A DNA stretch of 64,000 bases from Candidatus Sedimenticola sp. (ex Thyasira tokunagai) (GTDB lineage: Bacteria; Pseudomonadota; Gammaproteobacteria; Chromatiales; Chromatiaceae): contig CP134874.1 of assembly GCA_037318855.1 (NCBI GenBank), forward strand, positions 4,155,001 through 4,219,000, given 5' to 3'. Of the stretch, positions 35,294 to 44,442 are shown in pieces (position 1 is the first letter of the stretch; every line of letters starts with the position of its first letter). The notes under the pieces were generated by a model. The model was not told where the DNA came from and searched no databases. It saw nothing but the letters and a program-made list of their open reading frames with translations. Made by a program: the position numbers and the translations under genes.

Positions 35294-35475
35294 GGTAAAC
35301 TCACAAAATAAATAGTAAAAGTAATTTATAATTAGTAATTGTAGCTCATAGAAAGGATGTGCGATTCAATACAAAAATCTACCCGATTACCCATAAACCT
35401 CAGCCATTCTCAAGAAGCGATAAGGCATTGGTGGTGTACGCAACGCGACGATTATCAAGATAGTTGTCCAATTCT

Positions 35476-36516
35476 CTACGCTGCTTCGTCTCTAATTCCA
35501 GCTCCTCTCGAGTCCTGATTCTCCGGGTTCAGCCATACTTCACCGACTGGCGTCCAGTTCCGTGTTTCTCTACTCCAACGCTCTGGGTTTCGTTGCTTTG
35601 CAGCTTCGTAGACCGTCTCCCGATTCGCAAGAATCGACAGCTCCACACCACTATGACGTTGGGCGGGTGTCACGAACTGAATCCCGCTGTGACGGTGCTC
35701 TTCGTTATACCAGCGAATGAAATTGTAAACCCAGTCACGCGCAGCATCTAAGCTCTCAAACGGTTTCGACGGAAATGCCGGTGTGTATTTCATTGTCCCA
35801 AACAAACTCTCAGAATAGGGGTTGTCGTTGCTCACCGAAGGGCGACTGAATGACGGCACTACACCCAACTTTTGCAGTGTCGCCAGCATGGTTGCACCTT
35901 TCATCGGTGATCCATTATCAGAGTGAAGCACCAGCCCACGTTCATGGATACCCTCCGTCAGGCAGGCTTTACGGATCAACAGCGAGGCATTATCAGCTGT
36001 CTCATTTTCGTGGATTTCCCACCCGACAATCTTGCGGCTGTAGATGTCCATCACTAGGTAAAGCCTGTAGAACATTCCGGTGATGGTCGTTGCCAAGAAT
36101 GTGATATCCCAACTCCATACCTGATTCGGGGCTGTAGCCTTGTAAGCCGCTGGTTTGCTCACTCGCCTCGGTGCTTGCACTCTCCCACGGCGATGCAACT
36201 GATCTTCCTCCTTCAGTACCCTGTAAAAGCTGGACTCGGAAGCGATATAGGTGTCTTTGTCGGCCAGTGCCGGTACGATCTGTGATGGCGGTAGGCTTTG
36301 GTATGCTTCCTCATTACACGTCTTCCAGGATCTGCTGTCGCTCCTCCGGTTTCAGTTTGTTCGCGGGCTCTGGGCGTTTAACATCCGGTCGGCCATCGGC
36401 ATTGACCGCATCACCATCAGTCCAGCGCTTATAGGTGCGCAGACTGATCTCCAGTACTGCAGGCTTTTTGCGCTGATGCACCGGCACCTACCGCTTCTTC
36501 GATCAATTCAACAGCT
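35476..36516 (-). pseudogene. IS3-family transposase OrfB, frameshifted
   Basis: The catalytic rve domain is open from about 36330 down (SWDITFLATTITGMFYRLYL, LVLHSDNGSPMKGATM, NDNPYSESLFGTMKY), giving the D, D and E positions. Upstream, IEEAVGAGASAQKAC, then ISLRTYKRW, then LKPEERQQILEDV are readable only by changing frame near 36461 and again near 36322. The protein is therefore inactive. Confidence 0.85.
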
Positions 36517-37032
36517 CTACGGCGATCTGGGACATTGATCATTCTTCCTCTCCGTCCCCCCAGATCGCCTGGGCTTTTTTCTCAGAACCAGTAGGGCTGC
36601 GGTTTCAGCTAGCGCTTTCTCTTTGCGGTTAAGATCTCGCTCCAACTCTTTGATCCGCTTCTCATCCACTTTACGGATATCCTTTAACCGCTTGTTCTGA
36701 TTTCGATCCCAGTCATTCGCTTGTTCACAGGCTTCTCGCCACTCACCGATCTGTTCGGCATACAGTCCACGCTCACGACAGTAAGCGGATAGCTCAGCCT
36801 CATTCATTGGTGCAGTCTCAACAACCGCTGTGAACTTATCTGTGGCACTCCATCCGGTGGGAGTGCTGTCTCCATCAGGCATCAATCGCCCTTCAGCACG
36901 GGCTGCTTTTCTCCAGTTGTACAGCGTGCCTTCGCAGATCCCTTCCTCCTTGGATATCTCTGGTATCGTTTTATTGTTCGGCGGCAGCATCTTTTTCAGT
37001 ACCGATTCTTTCCGCTCTTTTGGATAACCCAT
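36517..37032 (-). CDS. IS3-family transposase OrfA
   Basis: OrfA is the DNA-binding subunit. It starts MGYPKERKESVLKKML at ATG 37032, with an HTH segment (EISKEEGICEGTLYNWRKAA) and a leucine-zipper-like region (KRIKELERDLNRKEKALAET). The true OrfA or OrfAB slip site is the A6G run near 36575, and residues after KKP are out-of-frame tail. It is homologous to the OrfA at 31742. Confidence 0.85.
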   Translation of the reverse strand: MGYPKERKESVLKKMLPPNNKTIPEISKEEGICEGTLYNWRKAARAEGRLMPDGDSTPTGWSATDKFTAVVETAPMNEAELSAYCRERGLYAEQIGEWREACEQANDWDRNQNKRLKDIRKVDEKRIKELERDLNRKEKALAETAALLVLRKKPRRSGGTERKNDQCPRSP

Positions 37033-37110
37033 TTATTGCTCTCTATGCCCACTCTCATTGGTTATTGAAGTCCCATCCTACCGGGTGGACAACTATCCTG
37101 ACAGAGGGGG

Positions 37111-38000
37111 AACGCAACAAAGAGCAATCGCTCAATCATTTCTGGAAGATTGAAGCGACGATTAAACCGATATTCGAATTCGGCAAGATAACGAGGTACA
37201 TGTTTTTTTCGTATAGCATGAAAAGTTCCCTGCAAAGAATTCTTGACGTTGCCAAGCATGGTGTTCACCCACTTGAAGGTGGAGCTCTGTGCGCTTTTTC
37301 GACCGCCACCAGTCACAATGGCCACATGATCGCATTCAGCATCAGTGACAGCTCTGAAGCAGCAGAGACCATCAGAGAATACAGTGCTACCAGAAACCAG
37401 ACTGGACTTGGCATATCGAGCAATTTCTGCACTACGAAAACCACGCACACGACGCAGATGAATTTTCAAAGGCCTGCCGTCCTGCGTCGTCTCAACGGCG
37501 GCTACGAAAGGGATTTTGTTGCGGGAGCCTCGTCCACGCTTACCAGGTTTTTCACCGCCAATATATGCATCATCCATTTCAATGCGGCCAGTCAGCTTTT
37601 TCTTACCCTGGCGTTCCATCATTACCTGCATCAGTTTGTGCTTGAGCTTCCACGCAGTGTTGTAGTTCACTCCAATCTCACGAGACAGTTGCAAGGCAGA
37701 GGTGCTCTTTTACGCTGGGTCAGCAAATAGATGGCCAGAAACCATTTCTTCAAAGGCAACTTTGTGCCATGAAAAATGGTACCCGCAGTAAGCGATGTCT
37801 GGTGATGACATTTATGGCACTGGTATATCTTGCGGCTTTTGAGTTCGCAGCACGTTGCGTTACCGCACTCTGGGCAAAACATATCCACTTGGCCAGCGAA
37901 GTCGATGCAACGCTTGGCTGCATTGAGTATCGGTACCATATTTTTCCAGAAATTCGTGCAAACCAAGCCCTTTTTGAAACTGGATAGTATTTTTTGGCAT
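37111..38000 (-). pseudogene. IS1595-family transposase, split and frameshifted (copy 2)
   Basis: The gene starts at ATG 38000 (MPKNTIQF frame). It has the intact five-A run that copy 1 lacks, but carries an extra T near 37878 (GTTTTGCCC) and a missing base in the T-run near 37711. The DDE part from 37694 down is open to the nested IS3 junction. The C-terminal end is beyond the IS3 (35382-35445). Confidence 0.85.
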
Positions 38001-38204
38001 GATGGAAACCCTCGTATATTCAGAGGGTTCCATTATGCGGCCACCACAGGCTCAATAGCTGAGCCTGGTGGGTAATCAGGAAAATCTATCCTTACATAGT
38101 AAGCCATGCAAACCTTAGCAATAAATCACCTGCTTATTAATAATAGTAAAATGATTTACGTGTAATAACTAAGCACCCAACAGTAACTGCAGTTTTTTGC
38201 CCAC

Positions 38205-38912
38205 AGAAATGGAGCCCGTTTTTCGGACAGCCGCTTAAGTGTATTCTGCCTCTTTGATTAGGCCGCTTCCGGCAGCATGATTTCTCCAAAATACACCTGG
38301 TCCGGGCTTTTACCCAGACCCTGGTGTTTCCGTTTAGAATTGCAAAGCCCCAAGTAGTCGCCAATCCCTGAACGTGCTTTATTCACAGACTCATAGGCCC
38401 GTAGATAGACCACAGGTCTTCTTCTGACACGCCATTGGGCTTATAGTAAACCGTTGAGCGATTTAGCGATAGTAACTGGCATTGACGGGTCACAGGCAAA
38501 GTATTCTGTCGTTCGATCATCCCTTTCCTTTTGGACCGTCAATCCTTTCTAGCCCCTGTTCTAAAAAATCTCGCTCCATGGTCAGCTGACCGATCTTTGC
38601 ATGCAATTCTTTGATCTTGTGCTCACTCTCCTCGGCCTGTTTCTCAGAGCGAACAAATACCTGATCGGCATTGCCTATCAGTTGGCGCCTCCACTCGGTG
38701 ATCTGATTGGGATGAACATCAAATTGTTCAGCCAGCTCCGCCAGGGTTTTATCGCCCTTCAATGCCGCCACAGCTACCTTGGCCTTGAAGTTTTACGAAT
38801 GGTTTCTACGTTTTCTCTCATCTTCTGCTCCTGTCTCTCGGACAATAGTGTTGCAGAAGACACTTAAACTTTCCTTATCTCCCTGTTCGACTACCGGGGT
38901 CCACCTCACAGC
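38205..38912 (-). mobile_element. IS3-family remnant 3 (internally deleted)
   Basis: The left end is near 38912 (GGTGGACCCCGG). OrfA begins RENVETIRK, shifts frame near 38790, then is open as VAALKGDKTLAELAEQFDVH (38517-38771). OrfB begins MIERQNTLPVTRQCQLLSLN near 38516, jumps after SVYYKPNG-like sequence, and ends SGIGDYLGLCNSKRKHQGLG near 38280, so the catalytic core is deleted. The right end near 38205 is a degraded GGGCTCCATTTC. Confidence 0.8.
38517..38771 (-). pseudogene. IS3-family OrfA fragment
   Basis: The frame encodes HTH and zipper of an IS3 OrfA (AEQFDVHPNQITEWRRQLIG, KIKELHAKIGQLTMERDFLE), but lacks its start because of the frameshift near 38790. It is part of remnant 3. Confidence 0.8.
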
Positions 38913-38943
38913 CTCACTTATCGCATACATTATATGTACATAA

Positions 38944-40167
38944 TTACTTGCAACTATCGTAAGTTTGTATGACATGAAATTTACCTGATGATGCTCTTTT
39001 AACAAAAAACGATGGGAGGATAATAAAAGCAAAAATAGCAATAAACACCACAGGCAAATGAAATCCGAACCCAGGAATTAATACAAATGCTAACGCAGCT
39101 ATTGTCCATCTACGTGACAATTTAGCATTAGTACACAATATCACTAGAGAAAATATTTTCAAAAGTAGTGTCAGGTTCAATAATACTGCAGCAAGTGGTG
39201 CTAACCAGCCAAAGTCAACAAACTCATGAGTCAACATACCAAAAGAAGGAGTGCGCCCAGTAGCAGCAAGTCCAGGGAAATATATTTCAACTAAGTAAGT
39301 AGTACCATAGGCATATGGCTTTTCAGGATACAGCATTCTAGGTACATATGACCACAATGATGTCAGAGTTATATTCCCATTTTGAAAATCTAATAACCCA
39401 GCCTCATAATCTTCAAATACTAGAGAAGCCAGATTCATAAACTCGAAGTACCGGTCAACTCGATTAAGGAAATTTTCTCCAGAGCCAAACTGATCAAACA
39501 GCTTAAGCATAAGAATTACAAGCACTATCGATCCTAGAGCTATTTGCCATTTCTTAATTTTTATCCCAGACCAAATATAAACAAGAAACGACTTAATAAA
39601 TACCTCAAGAATCAATTGCTTTGAACCAGTAAAGAACATCAATATTGTAAATACAACAACCTTCGTTGTATTAATTGGTTGTTTTATTACAAAAAAATAG
39701 TATGCAGCACCAACGGAAAGAATATAGAAAGCCCACACAAAACCTACACCCTCTCTATGATATTGATAGCCTTTCCTTGGATCCAATAAAAAAACACCTC
39801 CTGAGCTCACAACTAACACAATAAAAAAGATGGCACTTAAAGCAATGAATACCCAACCAATTCGTGTCCGCCCTTTTAAGAAATGTGGATAAATATTATA
39901 AGAAGCAGGCACCAATCTAATCAGAATGTAGTAAAAAGCAAATATTACAATGTAATATAGAAATGATAAAGCAATGTAGTTGTACATTACGCCATCTAGC
40001 ATCGATGGATTGAACGCAAAGGGAATAGCGATGGTACTTAAAGGCTTAATAGTCTCAATAATAATAGCCCATGCAAATAGACTTTTATGATGTATTTTTT
40101 TTTGAAAGGAGAGTGTGGCAGGCAAAAAAGCAAGAACAATAAGTAAAATAATTACAACAAAGCTCAC
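38944..40167 (-). CDS. Wzy-like O-antigen/oligosaccharide polymerase candidate
   Basis: This 407-residue integral-membrane protein has about ten to eleven helices and a large hydrophilic periplasmic loop with LTSLWSYVPRMLYPEKPYAY and TPSFGMLTHEFVDFGW. The tyrosine- and arginine-containing loop (RKGYQYHREG) and position inside a glycan cluster fit a Wzy polymerase, a family with very low sequence identity. It starts at GTG 40167, overlapping the preceding gene by 4 nt (GTGA). Confidence 0.7.
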   Translation of the reverse strand: MSFVVIILLIVLAFLPATLSFQKKIHHKSLFAWAIIIETIKPLSTIAIPFAFNPSMLDGVMYNYIALSFLYYIVIFAFYYILIRLVPASYNIYPHFLKGRTRIGWVFIALSAIFFIVLVVSSGGVFLLDPRKGYQYHREGVGFVWAFYILSVGAAYYFFVIKQPINTTKVVVFTILMFFTGSKQLILEVFIKSFLVYIWSGIKIKKWQIALGSIVLVILMLKLFDQFGSGENFLNRVDRYFEFMNLASLVFEDYEAGLLDFQNGNITLTSLWSYVPRMLYPEKPYAYGTTYLVEIYFPGLAATGRTPSFGMLTHEFVDFGWLAPLAAVLLNLTLLLKIFSLVILCTNAKLSRRWTIAALAFVLIPGFGFHLPVVFIAIFAFIILPSFFVKRASSGKFHVIQTYDSCK

Positions 40168-41672
40168 TTAACTTCCCATTTACCTTTGAGAACATTATTC
40201 ATTACATCCTTAGTTTTATGGATAAATGAAAGATCAAATTTGAACCCAGGTTTAGACATTTCCAATCTTAACTTTGCGGGCAACTGGAGTATTCTGAGTA
40301 TCTTCGAGTGCCCAATCTTGCGCCCATCTACTAAATAATCGCCATTTTCTATTCTTTGGTATGCAGGCAAAGTATCAGCATACTCAGATAAATAGTTTCC
40401 CCAAATTATCGCGCCTCTAATCGGCTTCGGCCTAAGATTCCCCTTATTAATGAGATTGGCTGCTTCATAACCAGACTTTGTTTTGTACCCTATATTCATC
40501 CTACTAAATGTAGTATCTCCAATCGCAATAACAATTTTTCTTGCATAGCAAGCCTCTACACCTATTGTAGAAGCGAAGTTAACTACAAAATCCGCCCTGT
40601 GCATAAGAGCATAGGTGTCCTTTTTTGACAATGGATCCTCAACAATGACATGTGAATACTTATCCTGTAGCACCAAGTATCTACCTCTAACATCTTCTGC
40701 CGTTGTAGCTTGGTTTGGATGCATCTTTACCACGATGGTATAAGTATCCGAGTCTAATGATTGGGCAATTTTGTCAATCTCATCTACCTGATCCTCTGGA
40801 ACAAAACCATCCCATTCTTTTCCAATAAACTTGTATTCATCATCTGTAGTTGGGTAAACTGCAACAATTATTTTGTTACTACCAACTATCTCATCAGGTA
40901 ACACCCCTTTTTGTTGATTTTTAGTGTAGACAGGGTCTCCTGTATCTTCATTCCTTGTTTTTTTCCCAAAGAATCTTTCTGCATTCGACTTTGCCAGATC
41001 ATGATTACAAATATAGGCTGTAATCGCTTTCCTTGTATTAGCGTCTATTGAATGAACCAACTCGTTAACATATACCACTTCATGAAGTGATTTTTTTACT
41101 TCATACAGACCATACCCAATAACGGCAAATCTTGCAGCCTCGAGTGCTGGCTTGACATCACCAAAACGGCCATTAAACATAAATAAGTAATCATATTTAT
41201 ACTCACCAATCTCATCACAGAAATAATTGTAAAGTGCTTTTGCACTAAACAGCATATTGTCATGATACTTTTTCCATTTCGTATTCAACTGTTCTGGTGT
41301 TTGCGCCTTAACAGCTGAAGCCATTGATGACATAACACCAAGTTCTAATGACTCCATTACAGCTGGTTCGACTCTCTGGTCACAATCACTCAGATCGACA
41401 TATTTAACATCGACCACTTGCTTCACATCTTTCAGTGCATCATGAGCCCTGTATCTACAGAACAAGCATACTGAATAACTCTTCAATGGATTAGCAGTAC
41501 ATGAACGAAGCGCTCCAGTACACAAGTATGCTGTTATCGAATTACCTCTTGAAAGCATATCCTTTATTGTTGAGATATGTAATTCTAAAGGAGGTGAGCC
41601 AAGTGCGTAGTTAAAATAAAATGCAATATTTTTATTATAAATATCGTCTTTAGAAACTGATTTCACCATCAT
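40164..41672 (-). CDS. unknown polysaccharide-cluster protein, GT-B-like C-terminal half
   Basis: This 502-residue soluble protein is one I do not recognise. A C-terminal stretch (YTIVVKMHPNQATT, then ALMHRADFVVNFASTIGVEA) resembles the donor-binding part of capsule or CDP-glycerol-type GT-B transferases, where a surface H-P-N and S-T-x-G-x-E segment recurs. The N-terminal half has many cysteines (CTGALRSCTANPLKSYSVCL), and YDYLFMFNGRFGDVKPALEA resembles surface-carbohydrate proteins. It is translationally coupled to the Wzy-like gene, which suggests it acts on the same glycan. Confidence 0.5.
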   Translation of the reverse strand: MMVKSVSKDDIYNKNIAFYFNYALGSPPLELHISTIKDMLSRGNSITAYLCTGALRSCTANPLKSYSVCLFCRYRAHDALKDVKQVVDVKYVDLSDCDQRVEPAVMESLELGVMSSMASAVKAQTPEQLNTKWKKYHDNMLFSAKALYNYFCDEIGEYKYDYLFMFNGRFGDVKPALEAARFAVIGYGLYEVKKSLHEVVYVNELVHSIDANTRKAITAYICNHDLAKSNAERFFGKKTRNEDTGDPVYTKNQQKGVLPDEIVGSNKIIVAVYPTTDDEYKFIGKEWDGFVPEDQVDEIDKIAQSLDSDTYTIVVKMHPNQATTAEDVRGRYLVLQDKYSHVIVEDPLSKKDTYALMHRADFVVNFASTIGVEACYARKIVIAIGDTTFSRMNIGYKTKSGYEAANLINKGNLRPKPIRGAIIWGNYLSEYADTLPAYQRIENGDYLVDGRKIGHSKILRILQLPAKLRLEMSKPGFKFDLSFIHKTKDVMNNVLKGKWEVK

Positions 41673-41772
41673 TCCTTGTACTGCAAGTTAGTATTTGGAC
41701 TATCCAATTTCACGATTAATTTAAACTAGTTTAATCGCAATCGGAGTAATCAAAAACACTTTTATACCTCAA

Positions 41773-43557
41773 TCAATCAAAGTTCTTTTGATTGATAATC
41801 TCATCATAGGTTCCAATATATTTGATATTCCCATTCTCAAGCATAACTATTTTATCGCATCCTTGAAGGGTATTTAATCTATGCGCAATCACTAAGATAG
41901 TGTGCTCATCGCTAAGTTCGAATATATTTCTCATAACTCTTTGTTGAGTTTCTGAATCAAGTGCACTTGTGGCCTCATCGAGGACAATCAGTGATGAATC
42001 TTTATACAGACACCTCGCAATACCAATACGTTGCTTTTGTCCACCTGAAAGATTCTCCCCTCTTTCTCCTAGAAATTCAAAATAACCATTATTTTTTTGT
42101 CCAATAAACTCATCAATACAAGCAAGATTAGCTGCCCACTCTACCCTTTTGCGGTCTATTTTTTCCCCCTCAGTTCCAAAAGCAATATTATGGTAAAAGT
42201 TATCGTCAAGTATATATACAACCTGCGGCACATGAGCTATATGACTGTGCCACGCCGGTGAATTTTCATCAGTTAGCAATTTACCATCGATGTAAACCGC
42301 CCCCCTATCCGGCCTTAGCATGCCCATTATTATGTCAACGAGTGTACTCTTACCACTACCAGTACCACCAATAAATCCAATTTTTTCCCCTTTTGCTATG
42401 GTTAGATCAATTGCTTTTAGAGTATGTTCGTTTCCTTTATGCCTAAAGTAAACACCATCTAATATGATGTTATTTTTGAAGTCGATAGATGTATAATTAT
42501 TTCCAACTTCAAGTCCTTCATTATTATCTTCATCAGGAACTCGTAGCAAACCTGCTACATCCATCAGTGACTGTTTATTTCCCTCTATATTCGCCCAACT
42601 TCTATATGCCTGCTGAGCTATTGGCAACATTCTTTGTAACCCAACTGCAACTGTTATAAAAATTGGCAAAGCCATATCATTAGATATCGATTCGCTTAGA
42701 AAAATAAGGTATGTCGACAGTACGGAAATAAAAATAATACTAAAGGTCTCAACATAGTACCGCGGAGACTGCGCAATAATAATATTTGACGCTTGGACCA
42801 TCCTTAGTCTTTTATCGTTTTTTCGATACAAACTCAAAAAGTACTCAAATGAATTTGATAAAATCACATCTTTTATTCCACCCAAACTCTCCTGGGCAAT
42901 CCTAACTTGCCTATTTTGCAATCTAGATATTTGATTACTATTTTCTTTTAATCTTTTCTTGAAATACTTTGTTATAGATAAATATATTACGATCAAACCA
43001 CCCATTATTATTAGTGTTAGTTGAAAATTAACAAGAAGAAATACAACTGATATTATAAAAAACATAATAGCAGCTGCAATTAGCATAATTAGTGGAAATA
43101 TCAAACTCTGTATCATCGAATTCATCTTTGGAACGAGCCTTGATACATCCTCGCTACTATTAATATTTATACTTTCGATATACCCCCTATGCATAACGTT
43201 ATCATAAGCTTTCACACTAAGCTCATTACCCAGTAAAAATGCGAAACTTGCACTTAACTTTATTGATAGTATTCTTACCATCATTGATAACAGATTAACT
43301 AAAACAAACACAATAAGTATTGGCAGAACAAGATCACTGATACTTTTTATTTCATAATAATCAACCAACTCACTGACAATAAAAATATCCATCAGTCTTT
43401 CTGGAGCTGCAATGATTGTAATAAACGGGATAATCATTCCTATCGATAGCAGCTCGGAAAGAGCACTGATAACTGTTGCCACTAAAACAACATATAATTT
43501 TCTTTTGTTATGATGAGTTAGGTTATCCCAGAGTATTTTAATCAGGTTTTTCATCAA
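41773..43557 (-). CDS. ABC transporter (PglK/MsbA-like lipid-linked oligosaccharide flippase)
   Basis: This is an exporter with fused membrane and ATPase domains (594 residues). Six hydrophobic segments lie in the first 300 residues. The nucleotide-binding domain has Walker A GFIGGTGSGKSTLVD, the LSGGQKQRIGIARCL signature, Walker B SLIVLDEATSALD and the H-loop VIAHRLNT. No Wzx-type flippase is seen in the window, so this half-transporter, which acts as a homodimer in the family, is the best candidate for flipping the repeat unit. This role is inferred. Confidence 0.85.
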   Translation of the reverse strand: MMKNLIKILWDNLTHHNKRKLYVVLVATVISALSELLSIGMIIPFITIIAAPERLMDIFIVSELVDYYEIKSISDLVLPILIVFVLVNLLSMMVRILSIKLSASFAFLLGNELSVKAYDNVMHRGYIESININSSEDVSRLVPKMNSMIQSLIFPLIMLIAAAIMFFIISVVFLLVNFQLTLIIMGGLIVIYLSITKYFKKRLKENSNQISRLQNRQVRIAQESLGGIKDVILSNSFEYFLSLYRKNDKRLRMVQASNIIIAQSPRYYVETFSIIFISVLSTYLIFLSESISNDMALPIFITVAVGLQRMLPIAQQAYRSWANIEGNKQSLMDVAGLLRVPDEDNNEGLEVGNNYTSIDFKNNIILDGVYFRHKGNEHTLKAIDLTIAKGEKIGFIGGTGSGKSTLVDIIMGMLRPDRGAVYIDGKLLTDENSPAWHSHIAHVPQVVYILDDNFYHNIAFGTEGEKIDRKRVEWAANLACIDEFIGQKNNGYFEFLGERGENLSGGQKQRIGIARCLYKDSSLIVLDEATSALDSETQQRVMRNIFELSDEHTILVIAHRLNTLQGCDKIVMLENGNIKYIGTYDEIINQKNFD

Positions 43558-43566
43558 AAGTTATTT

Positions 43567-44442
43567 TTACTTAACAGCTTCAACGTATAATGAAAGATAT
43601 GGTAATGTTTTATCAAACAGAGGAACTTGCCGCATGACCAATTCTTTTGACTGCCCAAAGGCTGATCTATAAACGTCACTAAATCCTGCGTCTTTAAGCA
43701 GAGACATGAGCTTTTCTGAGTCAAACCAATTGAAATAATCTGTCCCATAGATATTATTTCCTTCCAACCCTTCTCTTAAATAATCCAAAAACTCTTTGTC
43801 ATTAAGGCACCTCCTTTTCTGTTTGACTTCCTCACCATTCAATGAGTCCGCATGCCGTAATTCCTCGTTGTATATACGGCATTTTGGAGTTGCTAGTAAT
43901 TGCAGAAGATAATCCTCAAGATATATCTTTTTAGCATTTCGTTTTCTGAACCATGATTCGTAGGGCATAAAAAATTCAAAATCTTTATTATCATAAGCAT
44001 TAAGAATCAATTTCGCATCAGGCACAATTACTCTGAATACGCCACCAACCTTTAATGATCTAAAAATTCTTTTTAAGGTCTGCCTTATATTTTTCTCCGG
44101 TATATGCTCCAACGTATGTGAGCAGTATATTATCTGAACATCACTCTCTGGGAACTCAATATTATCAACACCTCTTAGGTCATAATTATTAAAATGACTA
44201 ATCCCTGATTCTAAAGCTGGCTCATATAAATCATAATTCTTCCATCGTGGATGATAAAAATATTCGCCTGCACCCAGATTCACAAATATCGCATCATTGC
44301 CATACTTCTGATAACATTTTTTAATACACAAATCTCGCATAACACGGAATTTAGGATATATATAATACCCGCCCTTATTATTAACGAGTTGCTTGAGAGT
44401 GGATCTTACTAAATTGTGAATTATGCCCTTGTTATATTTCAT
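43567..44442 (-). CDS. SAM-dependent methyltransferase
   Basis: This class I methyltransferase of 291 residues has NLGAGEYFYHPRWKNYDLYE as motif I region, IIYCSHTLEHIPEKN as the Methyltransf_11-type motif IV, and GGVFRVIVPDAKLIL. It probably methylates a sugar or sugar acid in the glycan. It overlaps the upstream pyruvyltransferase-family gene by 4 nt. Confidence 0.82.
   Translation of the reverse strand: MKYNKGIIHNLVRSTLKQLVNNKGGYYIYPKFRVMRDLCIKKCYQKYGNDAIFVNLGAGEYFYHPRWKNYDLYEPALESGISHFNNYDLRGVDNIEFPESDVQIIYCSHTLEHIPEKNIRQTLKRIFRSLKVGGVFRVIVPDAKLILNAYDNKDFEFFMPYESWFRKRNAKKIYLEDYLLQLLATPKCRIYNEELRHADSLNGEEVKQKRRCLNDKEFLDYLREGLEGNNIYGTDYFNWFDSEKLMSLLKDAGFSDVYRSAFGQSKELVMRQVPLFDKTLPYLSLYVEAVK

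Larger units (their letters stand above)
35446..37110 (-). mobile_element. IS3-family element nested in IS1595 copy 2
   Basis: This 1665-bp insertion shares the motif AGATAGTTGTCCA (left) and its counterpart TGGACAACTATCCT (right) as imperfect inverted ends. It is flanked by a 4-bp duplication AACG (35442-35445, 37111-37114). It carries OrfA intact up to a programmed-frameshift-like A6G run (36571-36584) and a degenerate OrfB. Confidence 0.85.
35382..38080 (-). mobile_element. IS1595-family element, copy 2, carrying a nested IS3 element
   Basis: The ends are CCCGATTACCC at 35382 and GGGTAATCAGG ending 38080. A perfect 8-bp target duplication AAAATCTA flanks them (35374-35381 and 38081-38088). 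Removing the nested IS3 element (35446-37110) and its 4-bp duplication leaves 1030 bp, the same size as copy 1. The orientation is the same as copy 1. Confidence 0.92.
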
